Below, one piece after another: positions 7,719-16,447 of a DNA stretch of 64,000 nt. The DNA comes from Stutzerimonas stutzeri. Its GTDB lineage: Bacteria; Pseudomonadota; Gammaproteobacteria; Pseudomonadales; Pseudomonadaceae. Under the pieces are notes generated by a model that saw only the letters and a program-made list of their open reading frames with translations, did not search any database and was not told the origin of the DNA. Made by a program: the position numbers and the translations under genes. Each line of letters opens with the position of its first letter. Within the stretch, counting starts at the first letter, position 1. The stretch spans positions 2,682,001 to 2,746,000 of the forward strand of contig NZ_CP046902.1 in NCBI RefSeq assembly GCF_009789555.1, in the 5' to 3' direction.

Positions 7719-8957
7719 ATGTCCAACCTTTCAAGCCGCCTTTTCAGTGCCTATCAACGTGTCAGCCTGGTGGCGCAGATCCTGGTCGGTCTCGTAGCCG
7801 GTTGCGTGCTGGCATGGCTGTTCCCTGAAGCGGCGAAATCGGTCGGCTTGCTGGGCGACCTGTTCGTCGCCGGACTGAAGGCCGTTGCACCGATCCTGGT
7901 GTTCGTGCTGGTCACCGCGTCTCTGGCCAACCACAAACGCGGGCAGCCGACGCATATCCGGCCGATCCTGGTGCTTTATGCGTTGGGGACGCTGAGCGCT
8001 GCGGTGGTGGCTGTCATCGCCAGTACCTTATTCCCGACCGAATTGACATTGACAAGCCAGGCCAGCGACGTCGTGCCACCGTCGGGCGTCGGCGCGGTCC
8101 TGCAGACGCTGTTGTTCAACGTGGTCGACAACCCGGTGCACGCCCTGATCGAAGGCAACTTCATCGGCATCCTGGCGTGGGCCATCGGCCTTGGCGTCGC
8201 GTTCCGTCATGCCCGTGAAAGCACGCGTGATCTGATTGCGGATATATCGGACGGGGTGACGCTGATCGTCAAAGTGGTCATACGCTTCGCGCCGCTGGGG
8301 ATATTCGGCCTGGTAGCCGGGACGCTGGCCGAATCCGGTTTCTCGGCGCTGGCCGGGTATCTGCAATTGCTGGCGGTGCTGGTCGGCAGCATGCTGTTCA
8401 TGGCATTCGTGGTGAACCCGCTGATCGTGTTCTGGCAGATCCGTCGCAATCCGTATCCGCTTGTCCTGACCTGTCTGCGCGAAAGCGGGATCACGGCATT
8501 CTTCACACGCAGCTCGGCGGCCAACGTGCCGGTCAATATGCAGTTGTGCGAACGTCTCGGATTGCACAAGGACACCTACTCGGTGTCGATTCCCCTGGGC
8601 GCCACCATCAACATGGGCGGGGCGGCAATCACCATTACCGTGCTGACCCTGGCGGCCGTCAATACGCTGGGTATCGTCGTCGATATCCCCACGGCGATCC
8701 TGCTCAGCCTGCTCGCCGCCATTTGCGCTTGCGGCGCCTCCGGTGTGGCGGGTGGCTCGCTGCTGTTGATTCCGCTGGCCTGCAGCCTGTTCGGCATCTC
8801 CAACGACCTGGCCATGCAGGTGGTCGCGGTCGGATTCATCATCGGCGTGGTGCAGGACTCGACGGAAACCGCGCTGAATTCCTCGACCGACGCGCTGTTC
8901 ACCGCGGCGTCCTGTATAGCCCATGGCGATGTGGAGCAAGAGGCTGTGCGTGGCTGA
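7719..8957 (+). CDS. sstT: Serine/threonine:Na+ symporter SstT
   Basis: SstT takes up L-serine and L-threonine with sodium across the inner membrane. The 412-residue protein belongs to the dicarboxylate/amino acid:cation symporter family. It shows the family's hydrophobic layout, a serine-rich re-entrant loop (FFTRSSAANVPVN), the NMGGAA substrate/Na+ motif and the GVAGGS motif. Length and N-terminus agree with E. coli SstT (about 414 residues). The gene converges on fabB, with a strong shared terminator in between. A weak GC hairpin without a T run (about 7528-7552) precedes it, after the chemoreceptor. Confidence 0.93.
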   Translation: MSNLSSRLFSAYQRVSLVAQILVGLVAGCVLAWLFPEAAKSVGLLGDLFVAGLKAVAPILVFVLVTASLANHKRGQPTHIRPILVLYALGTLSAAVVAVIASTLFPTELTLTSQASDVVPPSGVGAVLQTLLFNVVDNPVHALIEGNFIGILAWAIGLGVAFRHARESTRDLIADISDGVTLIVKVVIRFAPLGIFGLVAGTLAESGFSALAGYLQLLAVLVGSMLFMAFVVNPLIVFWQIRRNPYPLVLTCLRESGITAFFTRSSAANVPVNMQLCERLGLHKDTYSVSIPLGATINMGGAAITITVLTLAAVNTLGIVVDIPTAILLSLLAAICACGASGVAGGSLLLIPLACSLFGISNDLAMQVVAVGFIIGVVQDSTETALNSSTDALFTAASCIAHGDVEQEAVRG

Positions 8958-9050
8958 GTGAGCCTGCTGGGCCGGCGGCGTACCCTGGCTCGCAGCCGAC
9001 AGCCGTGTGGTGCGAGAGAGCAAGCAGGTCCCAGGCGATACGAGGTACGC

Positions 9051-9086
9051 AAACAACAACGGCGCCCTGAGGCGCCGTTGTTGTTT
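9051..9086. terminator. Bidirectional terminator between sstT and fabB
   Basis: A perfect 16-bp stem (AAACAACAACGGCGCC paired with its complement) has a CTGA loop. It is flanked by T-rich sequence on one strand and A-rich on the other, so it can end transcription from both convergent genes. Confidence 0.9.
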
Positions 9087-9102
9087 TCGATGCAGCGATG
9101 AA

Positions 9103-10320
9103 TCAGCCTTTCCAGCGCTTGAGAACCAGCGTGGCGTTGGTGCCACCGAAGCCGAAGCTGTTGCTCATCACGGTATCGATCTTGGCGTCTTCGCGGGTTT
9201 CGCGAACGATCGGCATGTCCGCGACTTCCGGGTCCAGCTCATCGATGTTGGCCGAGCCGGCAATGAAGTTGCCCTGCATCATCAGCATGCAGTAGATCGC
9301 TTCGTGCACGCCTGCGGCGCCCAGCGAGTGGCCGGACAGGCTCTTGGTGGAGCTGATGGCCGGAATCTTGTCGCCGAACATGTTACGCACGGCCTTGCTT
9401 TCGGCGACATCGCCGACCGGCGTGGAAGTGCCATGGGTGTTGAGGTAGTCGATGTCGCCATCGACGGTCGCCATTGCCTGCTGCATGCAGCGCAGGGCGC
9501 CTTCACCGCTCGGGGCAACCATGTCATAGCCGTCGGACGTCGCACCGTAACCGACGACTTCCGCATAGATCTTGGCGCCGCGCTTGAGCGCATGCTCCAG
9601 CTCTTCGACCACGACCATGCCGCCACCGCCTGCGATGACGAACCCGTCACGCTTTGCGTCGTAGGCGCGCGATGCCTTTTCAGGCGTGTCGTTGTACTGG
9701 CTGGACAAGGCGCCCATGGCGTCGAACAGACAGCTCTGGCTCCAGTGCTCTTCTTCGCCACCGCCGGCGAAGACGACGTCCTGCTTGCCCATCTGGATCT
9801 GTTCCATCGCGTGGCCGATGCAATGTGCGCTGGTGGCGCAGGCCGAAGCGATGGAGTAGTTGATGCCCTTGATACGGAACGGTGTTGCCAGGCAGGCCGA
9901 GACCGTGCTGCTCATCGTGCGCGGCACGCGGTATGGGCCGATGCGCTTGACGCCCTTGTCGCGCAGGATGTCGATGGCTTCCATCTGGTTGATGGTCGAC
10001 GCGCCACCGGAACCGGCGATCAGGCCGATGCGCGGATTGGAAATCTCTTCGGCGCTGAGGCCGGAATCTTCCAGGGCCTGCTGCATGGCCAGATAGGCAT
10101 AAGCCGCCGCATCGCCCATGAAACGCAGGACCTTGCGATCGATCAGCTCTTCGAGGTTCAGATTGACCGAACCTGAAACCTGGCTGCGCAGACCCATGTC
10201 CGCATAGGCCTGGTTGAAGCGAATGCCGGGGCGACTGGCGCGCAGGTTGGCGGAAACGGTGTCTTTGTCATTGCCGAGGCAGGAAACGATACCCAGGCCG
10301 GTGATCACGACGCGACGCAT
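9103..10320 (-). CDS. fabB: 3-oxoacyl-[ACP] synthase I (beta-ketoacyl synthase)
   Basis: FabB elongates unsaturated fatty-acid intermediates by condensing malonyl-ACP with acyl-ACP. This 405-residue thiolase-fold protein has the catalytic cysteine in SIASACATSAH (Cys161). The two catalytic histidines lie in LNTHGTSTPVGD and GHSLGAAG. The start at 10320 (MRRVVITGLG) follows an AAGGA Shine-Dalgarno and agrees with known FabB proteins. It lies 11 nt after fabA, so the two genes form the classic fabA-fabB operon for anaerobic unsaturated fatty acid synthesis. Confidence 0.97.
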   Translation of the reverse strand: MRRVVITGLGIVSCLGNDKDTVSANLRASRPGIRFNQAYADMGLRSQVSGSVNLNLEELIDRKVLRFMGDAAAYAYLAMQQALEDSGLSAEEISNPRIGLIAGSGGASTINQMEAIDILRDKGVKRIGPYRVPRTMSSTVSACLATPFRIKGINYSIASACATSAHCIGHAMEQIQMGKQDVVFAGGGEEEHWSQSCLFDAMGALSSQYNDTPEKASRAYDAKRDGFVIAGGGGMVVVEELEHALKRGAKIYAEVVGYGATSDGYDMVAPSGEGALRCMQQAMATVDGDIDYLNTHGTSTPVGDVAESKAVRNMFGDKIPAISSTKSLSGHSLGAAGVHEAIYCMLMMQGNFIAGSANIDELDPEVADMPIVRETREDAKIDTVMSNSFGFGGTNATLVLKRWKG

Positions 10321-10331
10321 GCGGAAGTCCT

Positions 10332-10847
10332 TCAAAAGCTATCGGTAGATGTAAACAGGCCGACACGCAAACCTTCGGCACTGTAGATCTCGCGACCATC
10401 CACGCTGACGGTGCCGTCGGCAATGCCGAGGATCAGAGAGCGATTGATGGTGCGTTTGATATGGATGTTATAGGTAACCTTCTTGGCGGTCGGCAGGACC
10501 TGGCCAAAGAACTTCACCTCGCCAGAGCCCAGCGCACGACCACGGCCGGGGTTGCCCTGCCAGCCGAGATAGAAACCGACCAGCTGCCACATGGCGTCAA
10601 GGCCCAGGCAGCCGGGCATGACCGGGTCACCTTCGAAGTGGCAGGCAAAGAACCAGAGATCAGGGTTGATATCCAGCTCGGCGACCAGTTCACCTTTGCC
10701 GTACTTACCGCCCACTTCGCTGATGTGAACGATGCGATCGACCATCAGCATGTTCGGCGCGGGCAGTTGCGCATTACCGGGCCCGAAAAGCTCGCCGCGG
10801 CTGCAACGGAGCAGATCTTCCCGAGTAAAGGCCTGTTGTTTGGTCAT
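10332..10847 (-). CDS. fabA: 3-hydroxydecanoyl-[ACP] dehydratase/isomerase
   Basis: FabA dehydrates 3-hydroxydecanoyl-ACP and isomerises the trans-2 product to cis-3, introducing the double bond that FabB then elongates. The 171-residue length is standard. The catalytic His70 (FACHFEGDPVMPG) and Asp84 (LGLDAMWQ) fall at the same numbers as in E. coli FabA. A GAGGA Shine-Dalgarno precedes the start. The gene is first in the fabAB operon and diverges from gpsA. Confidence 0.98.
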   Translation of the reverse strand: MTKQQAFTREDLLRCSRGELFGPGNAQLPAPNMLMVDRIVHISEVGGKYGKGELVAELDINPDLWFFACHFEGDPVMPGCLGLDAMWQLVGFYLGWQGNPGRGRALGSGEVKFFGQVLPTAKKVTYNIHIKRTINRSLILGIADGTVSVDGREIYSAEGLRVGLFTSTDSF

Positions 10848-10943
10848 GCGTATTCCTCAATGGTCCCTTTATGGAGGGCTTGCTGCTTTTGATCCGACTC
10901 GAAAACCGAGAGCCAGATCATAAAGACTAGTCATAGACTGCCA

Positions 10944-10970
10944 CCTTGCGCCGAAAGTCACAGCGCAAGG
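10944..10970. repeat. 8-bp inverted repeat with 11-nt spacer upstream of fabA
   Basis: CCTTGCGC at 10944-10951 and its exact complement GCGCAAGG at 10963-10970 flank 11 nt. It lies 97-123 nt upstream of the fabA start. It could be a regulator site or a leader hairpin; neither strand has a T run, so it is not a typical terminator. Confidence 0.6.
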
Positions 10971-11226
10971 ACATGGATACCGTTCGTTTCGACCGACTAC
11001 GAGACGACCATGGTAGAAACGGGCCGATACTTTAACACTCCTGACCTTTGACAACGACCATGTCGCGACTTGTCCTTTGCAGACCCTCGGTGAGTGCATC
11101 ATGTAAATGTCGCAGGGCAGGGCTGCGCGACGGGATCTCATTTCCCCGCGTGGGCGTCTTTGGAAACTGTAACCTGATGATTCCATTGGTGAGTGGCTTT
11201 GCACTGGCTGTGTGCCGAGCGCTACG

Positions 11227-11232
11227 TATAAT
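11227..11232 (+). promoter_or_regulatory. Consensus -10 box upstream of gpsA
   Basis: TATAAT at 11227-11232 is a perfect sigma-70 -10 hexamer, 39 nt before the gpsA ATG. No good -35 box sits at 16-18 nt. The nearest, TTGCAC at 11199-11204, is 22 nt away, so an activator or an imperfect -35 is implied. Confidence 0.55.
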
Positions 11233-11271
11233 GCCGGACACTGCCACCGGGTGGCCCAAGACGGATACTCC

Positions 11272-12294
11272 ATGACTGAACAGCAACCCATCGCGGTGCT
11301 TGGCGGCGGCAGCTTCGGCACCGCCATCGCGAACCTGCTTGCCGAGAACGGGCACGGCGTCCGGCTGTGGATGCGTGATGCCGAACAGGCCGAGCGTATT
11401 CGAACCGAGCGTCAGAACCCGCGCTATCTGAAAGGCGTGACGGTGCTGCCGGCCGTCAGCCCCGTCACCGATCTGGAGCAGACGCTGGCGGACTGCGAAC
11501 TGGTGTTCGTGGCGCTGCCCTCCAGTGCGCTGCGCCAGGCATTGTCACCATTTGCCGCCCGCCTATCGGGCAAGATGCTGGTCAGTACGACCAAGGGCAT
11601 CGAGGCGCAAGGGTTCATGCTGATGAGCCAGATTCTGCAGGAAATCGCGCCACAGGCGCGGATCGGTGTGATCTCGGGACCGAACCTGGCGCGTGAAGTG
11701 GCCGAGCATGCGTTGACTGCAACGGTCGTGGCCAGCGACGACGAGGCCCTGTGTCGGTGCGTGCAGCAGGCGCTGCACGGCCGGACGTTTCGCGTCTACG
11801 CCAGCAGCGATCGTTTCGGCGTCGAACTCGGCGGTGCGTTGAAAAACGTATACGCGATCATGGCCGGTATGGCCGCGGCCCTGGGCATGGGTGAGAACAC
11901 GCGCAGCATGCTGATCACCCGCGCGCTGGCCGAGATGACCCGTTTCGCCGTGAAGTTGGGTGCCAACCCGATGACGTTTCTGGGATTGGCGGGCGTCGGC
12001 GATCTGATCGTCACCTGCACGTCTTCGAAAAGCCGCAACTTTCAGGTGGGCTATGCCCTGGGCGAAGGCCTGAGTCTCGACCAGGCCGTCTCCCGTCTGG
12101 GTGAGGTGGCCGAAGGCGTCAACACGATCAGGGTGCTGAAAACCAAGGCCGAGGAACTGCAAGTCTATATGCCACTGGTCGCTGGGCTGCATGCCATCCT
12201 GTTCGAGGGGCGTACGCTGGAACAGGTCATCGCGCTACTGATGCGCGGCGAGCCGAAGACCGACGTGGATTTCATTTCCACTGACGGCTTCTGA
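11272..12294 (+). CDS. gpsA: Glycerol-3-phosphate dehydrogenase [NAD(P)+]
   Basis: GpsA reduces dihydroxyacetone phosphate to sn-glycerol-3-phosphate, the backbone of membrane phospholipids. The 340-residue protein starts MTEQQPIAVLGGGSFG, putting the Rossmann glycine motif at about residues 10-16. The catalytic lysine is in GGALKNVYAI, and the C-terminal helical domain is complete. An upstream in-frame ATG at 11212 lies before the -10 box and was rejected. It opens a cluster with a DUF4389 membrane protein and sixA. Confidence 0.97.
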   Translation: MTEQQPIAVLGGGSFGTAIANLLAENGHGVRLWMRDAEQAERIRTERQNPRYLKGVTVLPAVSPVTDLEQTLADCELVFVALPSSALRQALSPFAARLSGKMLVSTTKGIEAQGFMLMSQILQEIAPQARIGVISGPNLAREVAEHALTATVVASDDEALCRCVQQALHGRTFRVYASSDRFGVELGGALKNVYAIMAGMAAALGMGENTRSMLITRALAEMTRFAVKLGANPMTFLGLAGVGDLIVTCTSSKSRNFQVGYALGEGLSLDQAVSRLGEVAEGVNTIRVLKTKAEELQVYMPLVAGLHAILFEGRTLEQVIALLMRGEPKTDVDFISTDGF

Positions 12295-12314
12295 GAACGA
12301 TAGCGGAGATAACG

Positions 12315-12653
12315 ATGAGCACGTCACAACACCGCACCGATCGCGAATCGCTGATCCTGCGCACGATCTGGATGCTGGTTTTCTTTTTTGTCTGGCAAGT
12401 GGCCGAGCTGGTGCTGCTGGTGGTTGTGGCGGCCCAATTGGTGCTGCGCGCGCTGAACGGCAAGGCGAACGAAAGCCTGCAGGGACTGGGCGACAGCCTG
12501 AGCCAGTATGTGGCGCAGATCGGTCGTTTCGGTACTTTCAACACGGACCGCAAGCCCTGGCCGATGTCCGACTGGCCCAAGCCGCGCCCGGCCGACGTAG
12601 AAACGGCTCCGCCGGTCACTCCGGTGCCGCCGGCACAGGAGCCCCAGCCATGA
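12315..12653 (+). CDS. Small DUF4389 membrane protein
   Basis: This 112-residue protein has one to two hydrophobic helices at residues 16-46 and a Pro-rich C-terminal tail (PPVTPVPPAQEPQP). The WQVAELVLLVVVAAQ region fits the DUF4389 family, whose function is unknown. It lies 20 nt after gpsA, and its stop overlaps the sixA start by 4 nt (ATGA), which implies coupled translation. Confidence 0.75.
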   Translation: MSTSQHRTDRESLILRTIWMLVFFFVWQVAELVLLVVVAAQLVLRALNGKANESLQGLGDSLSQYVAQIGRFGTFNTDRKPWPMSDWPKPRPADVETAPPVTPVPPAQEPQP

Positions 12654-13108
12654 AATTATGGCTGCTACGCCATGGGGAGGCTGAGCCGCGGGCACGGACC
12701 GATGCGCAGCGCAACCTGACAGCACAAGGCCGAATCGAGGTGCAGGGCGCCGCGGTCCATCTGCTCGATCAGCCCCTGCAGGCTATACTCGTCAGCCCCT
12801 ATCAACGGGCCCAGCAGACGGCGGAGATCGTTCGCCAGGCGCTGGATTTCGTCGGGCCGGTCGAGACCGTATCCTGGCTGACACCCGAATCGGATCCGGG
12901 CGATGCGATGCTGTACCTCGACCGCCGCACCGAGCAGAACCTGCTGCTGGTGACTCACCAGCCCTTCGTTGGTGCGTTGGGCGGCTGGCTGGTCAGCGGC
13001 CATCGCGACGCGCCGCTGCCCATGGCGACCGCGAGCCTGGCCGAACTGGAGGGCGAGCACCTCGCGGCGGGTTTGATGCGTCTCGCCGGACTGAGACACC
13101 CAGGCTGA
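12650..13108 (+). CDS. sixA: Phosphohistidine phosphatase SixA
   Basis: SixA removes phosphate from phosphohistidine. In E. coli its known target is the nitrogen-related phosphotransferase protein NPr. The 152-residue protein has the histidine-phosphatase RHG triad at residues 7-9 (LLRHGEAEPR) and the second catalytic histidine in LLLVTHQPF. The length is close to E. coli SixA (161). It is coupled to the upstream DUF4389 gene. The substrate in this organism is inferred from the family only. Confidence 0.9.
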   Translation: MKLWLLRHGEAEPRARTDAQRNLTAQGRIEVQGAAVHLLDQPLQAILVSPYQRAQQTAEIVRQALDFVGPVETVSWLTPESDPGDAMLYLDRRTEQNLLLVTHQPFVGALGGWLVSGHRDAPLPMATASLAELEGEHLAAGLMRLAGLRHPG

Positions 13109-13169
13109 AGGGCGACATCGCCTGGCCGACCTGCCGGTTTTATTCAGAATAAAAACAGGAGAGCGACAC

Positions 13170-13625
13170 TTGAGCATTTGGCACCGCCCCCCGGAACTCG
13201 AACAACTCAACGCGAACCGCCAGAACACCATCGTCGGACTGCTCGATATTCGCTTCGAAGCGGTCGACGATGATTCGCTCACCGCGAGCATGGTGGTCGA
13301 TTCCCGCACGCATCAACCCTATGGCTTGCTGCACGGCGGCGCTTCGGTCGTACTGGCTGAAACCGTCGGGTCGGTAGCCAGTTACCAGTGCATCGATGCC
13401 AGCCGATTCTATTGCGTCGGTCTCGAAGTGAACGCCAACCATATTCGTGCATTGCGCAGCGGTCGCGTCACGGCGGTCTGCCGTCCGGTCCACCTTGGGC
13501 GCTCCAGCCATGTCTGGGATATTCGCCTGTGTGGCGACGACGGCAAGCTGAGCTGCATTTCGCGGTTGACGGTCGCCGTCATCCCGCTGGGCGAAAAGAG
13601 CCCGCGCCCTAAAGAGGCGTCGTAG
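13170..13625 (+). CDS. YdiI/YbdB-like hotdog acyl-CoA thioesterase
   Basis: This 151-residue hotdog thioesterase carries LLHGGASVVLAETVGS, with the active-site Glu in the AET motif that distinguishes the YdiI/EntH (PaaI-like) branch. The start is TTG 13170: AGGAG at 13157-13161 is 8 nt ahead, and the resulting MSIWHRP N-terminus is typical of this branch. YdiI-type enzymes act on aromatic and medium-chain acyl-CoA. It sits at the head of a run of hydrolase genes, but a hairpin at 13682-13718 separates it from the next one. Confidence 0.87.
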   Translation: MSIWHRPPELEQLNANRQNTIVGLLDIRFEAVDDDSLTASMVVDSRTHQPYGLLHGGASVVLAETVGSVASYQCIDASRFYCVGLEVNANHIRALRSGRVTAVCRPVHLGRSSHVWDIRLCGDDGKLSCISRLTVAVIPLGEKSPRPKEAS

Positions 13626-13681
13626 ACGCCTTGTTTGGCAGGACTGCCTTGGGTTCTGCCGCTCAGGCCGATTGCCGTAAA

Positions 13682-13718
13682 GGGAAGGGGACCAGACAAT
13701 GGTGGTCTTTCCCTTCCC
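13682..13718 (+). repeat. Leader hairpin upstream of an alpha/beta hydrolase gene
   Basis: GGGAAGGG (13682-13689) pairs with CCCTTCCC (13711-13718). GACCA (13690-13694) pairs with TGGTC (13703-13707) across a 3-nt bulge, giving a 13-bp stem with an 8-nt loop. It ends 11 nt before the ATG at 13730 and has no T run. Confidence 0.6.
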
Positions 13719-13729
13719 ACATCGAACCC

Positions 13730-14536
13730 ATGACGCAACGCATCTTCTTCGCCCACGCCAACGGTTTTCCCTCCGGTACCTATCGCAAGCTGTTCGACGC
13801 ACTGGCGCCGCAGTATGTCGTCTCCCACCTCGACCAGCATGGCCATGACCCGCGTTTCCCGGTGGACGACAACTGGCAGAATCTGGTGCAGGAGCTGCTG
13901 GTACAACTGGAGGCGTTGAAAGAACCTGTGTGGGGTGTCGGGCATTCGTTGGGCGGGATGTTGCACTATCATGCAGCCCTGCAGCGGCCAGCATTCTATC
14001 GGGGCGTGGTCATGCTCGATTCGCCGATGACCACCTGGTTCGACCAGACCCTGATCTGGGCAGCCAAGCGCTTGGGTTTCATCGATCGCCTTACGCCTGC
14101 CGGCCGGACGCTGGGGCGTCGCGAGCAGTTCAGCAGCACCGAGGAGGCGCGGGACTATTTCGCCAGCAAGACCCTGTTTCGCGCGTTCGATCCCGATTGT
14201 CTGGACGCGTACCTCGAGCATGGGCTGGAGCCGACCGCAAAAGGGCTGCGTCTGCGCTTCGATCCGGACACCGAAATTCGGATTTACCGCAGCGTCCCAC
14301 ACGTGACGCCCGGCTGGCCGCACGCGCTGAAGATCCCACTTGCCGTGGTGCGGGGTCGCCAAAGCCGAGTGGTGCTGCCTCACCATGCCTATCTGCTGCG
14401 GTTGGTCGCTCACGGCGAGGCTCATTCCCTGCCGGGCGGACACATGTTCCCGCTTGAGCGCCCGCATGACACGGCGATGCTGCTCAAGCGGTTGTTCAGC
14501 CGCTGGAGCGACCTGGACCATAGGGGTGCTGCATGA
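13730..14536 (+). CDS. Alpha/beta-hydrolase fold protein
   Basis: This 268-residue protein has the nucleophile elbow GHSLGG around residue 70 and HANGFPSGTY near the N-terminus for the oxyanion hole. A C-terminal catalytic histidine lies in LPGGHMFPLE. No signal peptide is present, so it acts in the cytoplasm. ATG 13730 gives the family-typical start MTQRIFFAHANG, but no Shine-Dalgarno is seen in front of it, only a leader hairpin. An alternative in-frame start at 13631 would add 33 residues with no family character. The substrate is unknown. Confidence 0.82.
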   Translation: MTQRIFFAHANGFPSGTYRKLFDALAPQYVVSHLDQHGHDPRFPVDDNWQNLVQELLVQLEALKEPVWGVGHSLGGMLHYHAALQRPAFYRGVVMLDSPMTTWFDQTLIWAAKRLGFIDRLTPAGRTLGRREQFSSTEEARDYFASKTLFRAFDPDCLDAYLEHGLEPTAKGLRLRFDPDTEIRIYRSVPHVTPGWPHALKIPLAVVRGRQSRVVLPHHAYLLRLVAHGEAHSLPGGHMFPLERPHDTAMLLKRLFSRWSDLDHRGAA

Positions 14537-15390
14537 GCGTCCTATTCGAAGAGATACGCCTGAGCCTGCCGCATATCGAGGTCGCGGCTCACCTATACGG
14601 CCCTGAAGACGGCCTGCCGGTCATCGCGCTGCACGGTTGGCTGGACAATGCCGCCACCTTTTCCCGGCTGGCGCCGCTGCTCGACGGTGTGCGGATCGTC
14701 GCGCTGGACCTGCCGGGGCATGGTCATTCCGATCACCGTCCTGCCGGTGCGGCCTATAACATCTGGGACTATGCCCATGATGTGCTACAGACTGCCGAGC
14801 AGTTCGGCTGGCAACGATTTTCGCTGCTGGGGCATTCGATGGGTGCCATCGTGTCGGTGTTACTGGCCGGCGCCATGCCCGATCGTATCGAGCGTCTGGC
14901 GCTGATCGACGGGGTGATTCCCTATACGGGCGAAGCCGACACCGCGCCGCAGAAGCTGGGGGAATCCTTGCAAGCGCTGCTCGCGGTCGACGACAAGCGC
15001 AAGCCGGTCTATGCCAACTTCGACCAGGCCGTCATGGCACGCATGAAGGGCGTCGGCGCGGTCAGCCGGGAAGCGGCCGAGCGGCTTGCCCAGCGAGGGT
15101 TGATGCCGGTTCCCGGCGGCTTCACCTGGCGTACCGATGCGCGGCTGATGCTGCCCTCACCGATGCGGCTGAGTCGTGCTCACGCACGGGCTTTCGCGCA
15201 GCGGGTGGCCTGCCCGGCGAGCCTGATATTGGCCGAGCAGGGTTTGATGACCCAACCGGCCACGCTCGAGCTGCTCGAGACACTGCCTTTCACGTTGCAT
15301 CGTCTGCCTGGCGGGCATCATCTGCATCTGGATGATCAAGCGGGGGCGCAAGCGGTGGCGACCGTTTTCAATCCATTCTTCGCAGCGTGA
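14533..15390 (+). CDS. Second alpha/beta-hydrolase fold protein
   Basis: This 285-residue hydrolase overlaps the preceding gene by 4 nt (ATGA), so the pair is translationally coupled. It shows ALHGWLDNAATF (oxyanion region), GHSMGAI with the nucleophile serine, and LPGGHHLHLD with the catalytic histidine. The order and spacing are those of esterase/epoxide-hydrolase-like family members. It has no signal peptide. The two hydrolases differ strongly in sequence, so they probably have different substrates. Confidence 0.87.
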   Translation: MSVLFEEIRLSLPHIEVAAHLYGPEDGLPVIALHGWLDNAATFSRLAPLLDGVRIVALDLPGHGHSDHRPAGAAYNIWDYAHDVLQTAEQFGWQRFSLLGHSMGAIVSVLLAGAMPDRIERLALIDGVIPYTGEADTAPQKLGESLQALLAVDDKRKPVYANFDQAVMARMKGVGAVSREAAERLAQRGLMPVPGGFTWRTDARLMLPSPMRLSRAHARAFAQRVACPASLILAEQGLMTQPATLELLETLPFTLHRLPGGHHLHLDDQAGAQAVATVFNPFFAA

Positions 15391-15556
15391 AGGAGGTGCC
15401 AGCGCCGCCACGCAAGAATCTGTCGCAAAGCGTCGCTTGACTTGCTTTTGCCAACTGGTGAGGCTGGGCTATCGCCTCGACAGGAAACGCTTCAATGATC
15501 GACCACCGCTCCGCCGCCACGCCCAACGGTAAGACTGCCCGGACGAGGATCAGCCG

Positions 15557-16372
15557 TTGAGTTGCCGTATGCGAGCGGTATGGATCGCCGCACTGGCCAT
15601 GCTCGCCCACGGGGCGATGGCTGCCGACCCGCCGGGAAGCCGGGACCTGGATGCGCTTTCGCGCTATCCGCAAGCGCAGATCGTGGCGTTCAAGGAGCAG
15701 CAGGTCCCGGAGCGGATCTATCCGCTGGATTCGATCCGCCGCATCAGCGGTCGCCTGCGCATGAGCGATCAAGTCAGCGCGAGCGGCCATCTTGTCGCCG
15801 TCACCTACCTGTTGCCGAACACCCATACCGGACTCGAAGCCTTCGAGCGGGCGCGCACTCAATTGTTGCAGAGCGGCGCAGAACTGCTGTTCTGGTGCGA
15901 GCAGCGCGATTGTGGTTCGAGCAGTCTTTGGGCCAACGAGATATTCCAGCGCTCGACCCTTTACGGGCCCGACACGCGGCAGGCCTATCTGCTGGCGCGG
16001 CTGCCTGGCGACTCGGATCAGTTGGTGGCGCTCTATGGCATCACGCGTGGCAACGGTCGTCCCTATCTGCAGGTCGAGCAATTCACGCCTGACGAGGCAC
16101 TTGGGGTCATCCTGCCGAGCCCAGCGACCCTGTTGCGTCAGCTGAAGAGTACCGGCGAGCTCTGGTTGCCCCGATTGCCGCAAGCGCCCACGGCGGAGTG
16201 GGGCGCATTGCTGGCCAACGTCCTGCGGCTCGACAGCACCATGCGGGTTGCCCTGGAAGGAAAGGGCGCCGCAGGCTGGCATGAAGCCCTGACGCAGGAG
16301 CGGATCAAGGCGCGTCGCCTGGATGCCTTGGCAACGGACGAGGACGGCCTGCGAATCAAACTGTTGCGTTGA
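15557..16372 (+). CDS. Secreted DUF4892 protein
   Basis: This 271-residue protein has an N-terminal signal peptide (AVWIAALAMLAHGAMA) and a mature part matching the DUF4892 family found next to these hydrolases in pseudomonads. A pair of cysteines (WCEQRDCGSS) may form a disulphide in the periplasm. The start is TTG 15557, with GAGG 8 nt upstream; ATG 15569 is an alternative that shortens the signal by 4 residues. No catalytic motif is apparent and the function is unknown. Confidence 0.75.
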   Translation: MSCRMRAVWIAALAMLAHGAMAADPPGSRDLDALSRYPQAQIVAFKEQQVPERIYPLDSIRRISGRLRMSDQVSASGHLVAVTYLLPNTHTGLEAFERARTQLLQSGAELLFWCEQRDCGSSSLWANEIFQRSTLYGPDTRQAYLLARLPGDSDQLVALYGITRGNGRPYLQVEQFTPDEALGVILPSPATLLRQLKSTGELWLPRLPQAPTAEWGALLANVLRLDSTMRVALEGKGAAGWHEALTQERIKARRLDALATDEDGLRIKLLR

Positions 16373-16447
16373 TGGCATGTTTCAGACTGCAATAGCGCGC
16401 TCTGGTGCGCTTCGCTGAACACGCACCGCGTTTTCGATAGGTATCCC

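Larger units (their letters stand above)
10848..11271. other. Divergent intergenic region fabA/gpsA (424 nt)
   Basis: No convincing gene is seen here. The region must hold the promoters of fabAB (leftward) and gpsA (rightward). Visible elements are an 8-bp inverted repeat at 10944-10970, a GACTAGTC palindrome around 10925-10932, and a consensus TATAAT at 11227-11232 placed about 40 nt before gpsA. I could not identify a DesT- or FabR-type operator with confidence. Confidence 0.6.

Noticed and set aside
9007..10176. 389-codon plus-strand frame across fabB
   Set aside because: Antisense to fabB, whose active-site residues are all intact; the frame also runs through the sstT/fabB terminator.
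10869..11327. 152-codon minus-strand frame in the fabA/gpsA gap
   Set aside because: It crosses the gpsA start and -10 box and has no family features; composition is that of non-coding DNA.
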